Origin: Chloranthus sessilifolius
Lineage: Eukaryota > Streptophyta > Magnoliopsida > Chloranthales > Chloranthaceae
Assembly (NCBI GenBank): GCA_021018995.1
Contig: CM037590.1
Span: 83,050,097 to 83,114,096 of the forward strand
Length of the DNA: 64,000 bases
Direction of reading: 5' to 3'
Shown piece by piece: positions 57,963 through 64,000 of this stretch. Within the stretch, counting starts at the first letter, position 1. Every line of letters begins with the position of its first letter. The translations under genes were made by a program, and so were the position numbers. Under the pieces are notes generated by a model. The model was not told the DNA's origin. It saw nothing but the letters and a program-made list of their open reading frames with translations, and did no database searches.

Positions 57963-58975
57963 CCCAGGCCTAGCTTAGGTTTAGGTATCTGGGAACCTAT
58001 CTCAGATCGCTTTTCTTTTCTCTTTCTTTTTAGCAGTAAGTAGTTTTTCTTTTTCTTTTTCTTTTCTTCTCTCCATAGTCCAGCAATTGCTGGCTATGAC
58101 TTTGTATATGTATTTGAGTTAGATTAATGGAAGTTTTGCAATAGGATTTATACTTTGTGGGATTGTTGTTTATATGTGAGATGCTCTGTGCAAGGCTGCT
58201 GCCTTGTGATCCCCCATTGCCTTGGCTGTGTTTCAAAGCAATGGAGGACTGATTTTAAGGGCCACTCAGATCCAAGTGACCTGTGTGTCTGGGCTATCAT
58301 GGTCTTCCAGCCTTAGCCCCACCACAGGACCTACTAGATCTGAAATCCCCATGGGAGCTTGAGCTGGTAGCCTGGATGAAATAGTGCCTGCAATGATTTA
58401 TTTGTTATGTTCTGACCCATCCCTGGATAGTGGCTCCCCTATGGGATAGTCTGTGACCATTCAAGTGGACAGGTTATAGCCCTAAGGGTGGAGTCATGGC
58501 AGTAGAGATGGGTTGGATCCTTTCTCCTCAGAGGTGATAATGTAGCCTCTGGACAGGATTTCTATAACATCAGATCTAAATCTGAGTTACAAAACTCCTC
58601 TGACCTTGGCTCAATAACATATTTCTCACCTTTTTATAATTATTTTCCACACTCCATCCATCCTCTCAATCCTTTTTGTAATTTAGTTATTAGAATACTT
58701 AGAATAAGTGACCTTAAACTCCCCTCCTTTTAGGGACCGAGATCAGAGCGGATCTGGAGGGACTACTAGAGACGGCTCCCTTGGAGCCTTAGATCACCTT
58801 TCCCTGTGGGACAAACTCTTACTTATCAAAACTTGCTACAAAGGACCCTGTATCTTGCAGGTCTAGGATTTTCGAGTTGTGCTGATTCATCCCCTGTTTT
58901 ATTCTGTTTTTGATTTTTAAATAACTTTCACCACCAACCAATAAGCGAAGCACACTTGGGACCACAACAAGTTTT

Positions 58976-58993
58976 TGGCGCCGTTGCCGGGGA
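58976..58993 (+). other. Primer-binding site, perfect Athila type
   Basis: TGGCGCCGTTGCCGGGGA, the standard Athila primer site, six bases after the LTR end. Confidence 0.95.
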
Positions 58994-59296
58994 AAGATGA
59001 TCTAATAGTAGACCCTTAGTTTTTGTATTCTTAGTATTCTTTATACATGTGAATAATTGATACTGCTGAGATAATTGTGAATCTTCCTTGCAGATCTGGA
59101 CAGCAGCAGTGAAGGATAGTTGTACTGCAATTGGAGCGTAGCTACCTCTGTTTGTAAACTCTCTGACTCTAAAGCTCTGTCTATCTTTCTTTTTAAACAA
59201 TTTTTCCAGCAGTATCTAGTATAGTTTAAATGTATTCTTTGGATGGTTGTAAAATAGTTAGATAAATTTGTTTGTGTACAAGTATTCTTTTGCAAT

Positions 59297-60811
59297 GTGC
59301 CTGCAAGAAGCTTTCCTTGCTATAGGTGTGCTTGTATGCTAGGGAGGAGATCCCTCAGCCCTACTTTAGAGCCTCTAAACCCTGAGTTAGAAAGGGGAAG
59401 GAGACTTAGAAGAGACATGCACACCACAGGAGAGCCCCTAGGTAAATCTGCGACAACAACTATGGGTGAAGAACACCCCAGAACCCTCAAGGAGTTGAAT
59501 GCTCCGGATGACTACAACTCCCCTTATAGCATTCAATTCCCTGATGTTCAGGGAAATTATGAGATAAAAACTTCAATCATCCAGATGCTGCCATCTTTCC
59601 ATGGGCTTAGCAAAGAAGACCCTTACAAGCATATTGACCAGTTCTTGGCCTTGTGCGCCACTTTTAGTATCACTGATTTGGGACCTGAGGCTACTAAGCT
59701 CAGACTCTTTCCCTTCTCTCTGAAGGATAGGGCCAGTACCTGTTTGGGCACTCTTCCCAACAATAGCATTGCTTCATGGAAAGACCTGCAGACCAGATTC
59801 CTAACCAAGTTCTTCCCTGAGACCAAAACTAGCCAATTGAGGAAAGAAATTCTTGCGTTTTCTTAATCACCAACTGAGGATTTTAACCAGTCCTGGGATA
59901 GGTTTAAAGAGATGCTCAAACAATGCCCCCACCACAAGATCCCTGAGTGGCAGCTTGTACAAAGCTTCTACAATGGGATTGATGAGAAAAATAGAGATAT
60001 GGTCGATGCCTCTTGTGGTGGATCCTACATGCACAAGACTGCTGAGGAGGCATGGGAATTGTTTGAGGTGATTAGTGAGAATGCTTTTTAAAAGCCATCC
60101 CTGGCGAGAACTCATCAGGAATCTGAGTCAAAGGTGGGGCCTGCTGCTGGATCTAAAGGAAAAATGTATGATGTGTTTGGGAACAATGACCTACAGCTGC
60201 AGATGGCAAACCTCTCTATGAAGTTTGATAAATTGTTGACTGTGATGCAACCCAGAAGGGCTGCTCATGTGGCGGAGGCATGTCAGATATGCCAGTCCCC
60301 ACAGCACACACTGGAGGAATGTCCATCTGCAGGGCAATTTCCTGAATTAATGTTGAAACATGCTGCTGCTGCTGAGTCTTATGGCCAGCAACAATCTGGG
60401 GGCTACAACAAGTAGCCATATGGATACCAGCACCAAAATGCTAGTTACCAATGGAGAGACCACCCAAATCTGAGGTGGAAGCAAGATAACTACATGCAGC
60501 CCCAGCAGATGTTGGCTTTACCACAAAGGCCACAGAAGCAGTTCAATCAAGGGCATGCCCCGAGGTCTACCTTCCAACACCACCAGCAGCCCCACCAGTA
60601 GCAAAATCAGTTGGTTCTACCCCCTTCTCAACCAAGAAATACTTCTTTTGAGGACCAAGTCTTGGCTTCATTGCAAAACTTGGGTTCCTTGGCTCAGACT
60701 GTGAACTCTCATGGTCAGAACATCAAGAAGATGGAGGAGCAGATTGGACAACTAGCGAACACCCTAGCCAAAAGAGAAGAGGGAAGGTTGCCGTCAGCAC
60801 CCGGTGGTTAA
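59297..60811 (+). pseudogene. gag: Athila-type gag
   Basis: Capsid precursor. One frame runs 505 codons with four nonsense codons: TAA 59864, TAA 60089, TAG 60413 and TAG 60599. Each fits a CAA or CAG glutamine. The core reads YEIKTSIIQMLPSFHGLSKE, then KLRLFPFSLKDRASTCL, then SWKDLQTRFLTKFFP. QCPHHKIPEWQLVQSFYNG and SGGSYMHKTAEEAWE-like text follow. A zinc knuckle, CQICQSPQHTLEEC, sits near 60275-60320, then a Gln-rich tail and a coiled-coil stretch (LASLQNLGSLAQTVNSHGQN). After 60811 the text VNPKGQF continues one frame over. The start is unsure: the only in-frame ATG near the front is at 59417. Confidence 0.88.
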
Positions 60812-61679
60812 TCCCAAGGGCCAATTTTGATTGAGTGAGGATCCTCGAACTGAAGGGGATCTTTCATTGAATTGATGATAAGAACTGTGCATCGTTGTAT
60901 AATATGTACTTTACAGTTTGTAAGAATAGTTTGCAATCTTGTTGGAATTTGAGTTTAGTGCTTTAATGCCTACTTTGATACCAACTTCCCTGTGTGATAA
61001 TTTTAAGTGATTGAATGATGATTTGAATGCTTTGCGTGATGTGTGACTTTCTTGCCTTGAGAGTATAAGAATTGTGAATGCTTTATAATGATTAGGGGTG
61101 TCCCGGGAAGAGAGTCTGTGAGAGAATCCACCCCTTTGGTAAGGGTCAAACAGCGGACTGGTGGGTGAGTGAATTCTGCCTCAATTAAGCCTTTGCGGGG
61201 TTCTGAACAATGAGTTTTGTCCCATCTTGCGCAGTTCATAAGGAACTACTTTGTTGTACTGTTGCGAGTTTCAAAGAACTGGGTGGGCTGCATCGCGCAG
61301 TTTCAAGGAACATCTAATCTCGCGACCCATTCATTCCCAACCAATGAGCGGACGTTTCCAAAGCGCGCCGAGCTTCGCGATATTTAAATCCCACCCCGCA
61401 CTGCTTTTCCTTACTGCTTTCTCTTTCCTCTCTTACCAGCGAAACCCTAGCTCCCACTCCTCTCCACCTCTCTCCTTTAGCACCCCTATCCCCAGATCAT
61501 TGATCACTTCAAACTTCAGGATTTTTATTCTTCAGGCTCCCATTAATAGTTTCCCCCTGTTTAGAGCTCTTGAGATCCTTTGTGCGTTCCATTAAATAGA
61601 ACCCAAAATTTTAGGGTTAGACTCAGCTCCTGGTATTTCCTTTCAACTTTGTAACTCCACACTCACCAAGGAAGTTGGG
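60812..61679 (+). other. Gag-downstream spacer carrying the accessory ORF's promoter and leader
   Basis: No coding domain is seen, and no protease or RT motifs in any frame. Bases 61225-61325 repeat the LTR's TCGCGCAGTT words. CCAAT and TATA boxes and a C/T-rich leader follow up to the ATG at 61680. Confidence 0.65.
61341..61389 (+). promoter_or_regulatory. CCAAT and TATA boxes of the accessory ORF
   Basis: CCAAT at 61341 and TATTTAAAT at 61381-61389 are 40 bp apart. They are followed by leader text with AAACCCTAG and C/T-rich runs. The TCGCGCAGTT words end about 40 bp upstream of CCAAT. Confidence 0.6.
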
Positions 61680-63262
61680 ATGGCTCCTAAAAGCGCACCT
61701 GTGAAGAGAGCCAGGGACAAGGCCATTGTGGAGCCTACACCTAAGAAAGCTAAGTCCTCTACGGCTCTGCAGAAAGGGAAGGGGATGGTGCCGGAGCAGG
61801 CTGCATCAACATCGGATTATTCTACACCCTCTGAGCTCCTCCTTTCCATTCCCTTAGAACCTGAAGCCATTTTGGATCTCTTTCTTTGAATCTAAGCCAT
61901 TGTCAGCACCTGTCATCGAGTTCTTGCGCAAGGCTGGTCTGTTCCCCTTGCTGCAAATGATTCCTGCACTAGCCTACCCTAGGTTAGTGCAACTCTTCTA
62001 CCAGCACCTTAGGCTCAGACCCGACACACAAGGGAAGCCAAGCCTCCTTGCATTAGTTGACAATTTTGAGATGCTGCTTAGCCCGGAGTTGATCACTGAA
62101 GTCTTGGGCATCCCTGCCAGATTTGATCCCAATTGCGGTTATGGTGCCCCTGTGAGTGCCCCCATTGACACAATTGCCCATGCCATTACCAGAGGCTTGA
62201 AGGCCATAGGGGACTCCATCAGAAGAAGAGATTTGGAGCCCAAACTGCTGTTCATTGATCAAGTTTTGAGGAAGAACATCTATTGCTCCGGCCATCAGCA
62301 AGAAAGGAGGACACCAATTGTTGATGCTCTGTATTCCTTCTCTCTAGGCCATGGATTCAATGCTGCATGGTTGATCTTCGAGGCCATGAAGGATACAATG
62401 GTGAAGCTGGGGCTGCAAAAGAAGAGCCACACTCTCCCCTATGGACGACTCATCACCAGACTACTTCTGAGGGGAGGATACAAGATATCAGTGGGAGAGT
62501 TATCTGCTGACCTCTCTCCCATCACATTTTCTAAAAGACAATGGGGGATCAACAGAAGCTTAATGGATCCCCAGAAGAAGAAGAAGAAGATTGAAGCTCA
62601 GGAGGTCTCTGAGAAGGGAGAGGAAGCTGCTGTGGCAAAGGCCACCCCTGCCCCCAAAATGAAGGCAAAAACCCTTGCCCCAAAGAAGGTGGCGCGAGCT
62701 TCTGTCACCTCTGCTTCTGCAGCAATTCCTCCATCCACTACTCTGGCCTCTCCCCTTCCTTCTTCACCCATTCCATCTCTCACTTCTCTTCTTTCCTCTC
62801 CTTTCTCCATTCCCCCTCCAACCATTATCCGAACTTGGGAAGAAAGTGTTGAACCCCAAGACACCACTCCACCTTCACTCACCCTACCCCAATCAACAAC
62901 CCCAGCCTCTCCCATAGCCCCTGATCTTCACCCTGACAACCCTCCCTTGATAACCTACCTTAAAAATAAAACCTCTCACACTACCCCTGTCCTTCCCACA
63001 ACCACACCCCTTAGTGACCCACCTCAGGAGTTTTGGGTATGGTAGGAGCCCAGACCCTCATTTTTCTCTTCTTTGGCTTAGGAGGGATCTCCAAAGATTT
63101 TGCAGTGGGTGGCTCAGGGGGTTTGGTGGGGGATTTCCCGCTGGGGCCCGTACCTTTGGAGGCTTGCCCTGGCAGAGGAAGGCCGAGAGGGAACACAAGA
63201 AGAAAGAAGAAGAGGCTCTCCTTCAAGAACATGCAAGGAAAATGGGCTGGGACAAATTTTAA
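61680..63262 (+). pseudogene. Accessory ORF of plant-transposon (PF20167-like) type
   Basis: The ATG at 61680 opens a lysine-rich, nuclear-type head (KRARDKAIVEPTPKKAK). One frameshift near 61884 joins it to the long frame ending at 63045, with text DLF-FESKPLSAPVIEFL. Its first half has LVQLFYQHLRLRP, then LLALVDNFEMLLSPELITEV and LGIPARF. IVDALYSFSLGHGFNAAWLI and LPYGRLITRLLLRGG follow. This resembles the putative plant transposon protein domain found in Athila-like and non-autonomous elements. The second half is a lysine run, then a Pro/Ser/Thr-rich region. Another frameshift near 63045 gives a charged tail, AEREHKKKEEEALLQEHARK, ending at 63262. Function is unknown; family call is by eye. 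Confidence 0.7.
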
Positions 63263-64000
63263 TCCAAATTCTGATTAGATTGTACCTAGGATTTCCTCTA
63301 TTTCTTTTACATATGTTCTCTTGTATTTTGTACATTTCTAATCTTTCACAGACTTTTCCCCTGTCTTTACTGTCTTACTTTGTCTGTGTGTTGTGTTTTC
63401 CTTTTCTTTTATGTTGTAATAAGTCTGCTGCACATTGACCTTGAACCAGTGAGGACACTGCTCCTCATAGGTTTGGGGGTATGGCAGGCAGACCCTGCCA
63501 ATGGAATAGTTAACATAAGTGCAGCAGACTCATCTGAGTAATATGGAAATGGACCTTTGTTCACTTAAGAATCATGAAATTAAGAAGTTTAAAATTTATG
63601 CAAACATTGAACATTATAGACTTCTAATATTCCACATTTCCATAATAGTTTCACCAAGGAAACCCACTTGTATCTGCACTTAGTAAATCATTAGAGAGAG
63701 AAAAAGGTGAGGACATACTTGAAAGTTCAAAGGATGACCATAACCAGTGAGAATTGGGCGTACAAATTTTTTTTTCTTTGAGGAGTAACTAAGGCATTTC
63801 TTCTAGTTCTAAGGATTTGGTGAGTCATGCTCACTAAGTTAGGTAACTCAAGTTGAAATAATGCAGTACTCATGAGACCTAGGAAAGGATCAAGGCCTTC
63901 TCTTGGACAGTTTGAGCCTAAAAAGATCAATCCTAAAGCAACTGCCCTTGTCCATACCCCCTTTGAGCTTTAAATCCTAAACTTCTTCAAAATACATTTG
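63263..64000 (+). other. Downstream non-coding sequence of the Athila-type element
   Basis: T-rich 3' region with GTTGTAATAAG near 63412. A GAGGACACTG ... GGTTTGGGGGTATGG stretch at 63450-63485 is like the purine-rich block common in Athila elements. No open frame is supported up to the window end. Confidence 0.5.

Larger units (their letters stand above)
56914..58969 (+). repeat. 5' LTR of the Athila-type element (2056 bp)
   Basis: It starts TGTTAAGACTTG and ends CCACAACA, seven bases before the primer site. The front has a CTCGCGCAGTTC array, then TATATATA at 57955. A C/T-rich leader is typical of a transcript start. The left end could be a few bases earlier. Confidence 0.78.
56914..64000 (+). 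mobile_element. Athila-type LTR element with accessory ORF, runs off the window
   Basis: The LTR (56914-58969), a perfect Athila primer site, Athila-like gag and a separately promoted accessory ORF follow in order. No protease, RT or integrase lies between gag and that ORF. The right part and 3' LTR are beyond the window, so whether pol exists downstream is open. It is inserted into the interior of the minus-strand element ending at 56913. Confidence 0.82.

Overview
The window is repeat-dense flowering-plant nuclear DNA. It holds no recognisable host protein gene; almost all of it is LTR retrotransposons, nested and decayed, plus a belt of small DNA transposons and SINEs. The lineages present (Tat with an antisense gene, Athila, chromodomain Ty3/gypsy) and the CACTA, hAT and Mutator-type miniatures indicate an angiosperm. 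The species cannot be told from the sequence. Layout: (1) 1-22321 is one giant Tat-lineage Ty3/gypsy element on the + strand. It has the end of the 5' LTR, a degraded primer-binding site, gag, protease, G-patch, RT, two RNase H domains and integrase (to 9406). A convergent spliced antisense gene with a plant mobile domain follows (14965-11119, minus), then long motif-rich spacers and a complete 2557-bp 3' LTR (19765-22321). (2) 22322-24391 is a minus-strand Athila-type LTR with a remnant of its interior, abutting the Tat element. (3) 24393-28521 is the 5' part of a + strand chromovirus-type element, cut off inside RT. (4) 28522-38427 is a nearly whole minus-strand chromovirus with chromodomain, whose left LTR is truncated at the junction with (3). 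(5) 38428-52747 is non-coding, with a SINE carrying target-site duplications, hAT and CACTA miniatures, three copies of a Mutator-like palindromic miniature, a foldback, a segmental tandem duplication and microsatellites. (6) 52748-56913 holds a truncated Tat-type LTR, then the 3' LTR and interior stub of a minus-strand element. (7) 56914-64000 is an Athila-type element: LTR, textbook primer-binding site, gag, then a separately promoted accessory ORF of the plant-transposon (PF20167-like) type, with no pol seen. How parts work together: in the Tat and the Athila element, an accessory gene unrelated to retrotransposition enzymes sits behind its own TATA box. That TATA box is preceded by the same short CG-rich motifs that precede the TATA box in the element's own LTR. 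Most of the LTR families here carry a private array of short, often palindromic motifs. The Tat antisense gene resolves into ten exons. Nine have lengths divisible by three and all introns among them are phase 0, so it was a spliced gene. Both chromoviruses have a GT-AG interval at the same gag-protease position. Coding regions are dead, mostly through C-to-T type nonsense changes at CAA, CAG and CGA codons, as expected of methylated, silenced elements.
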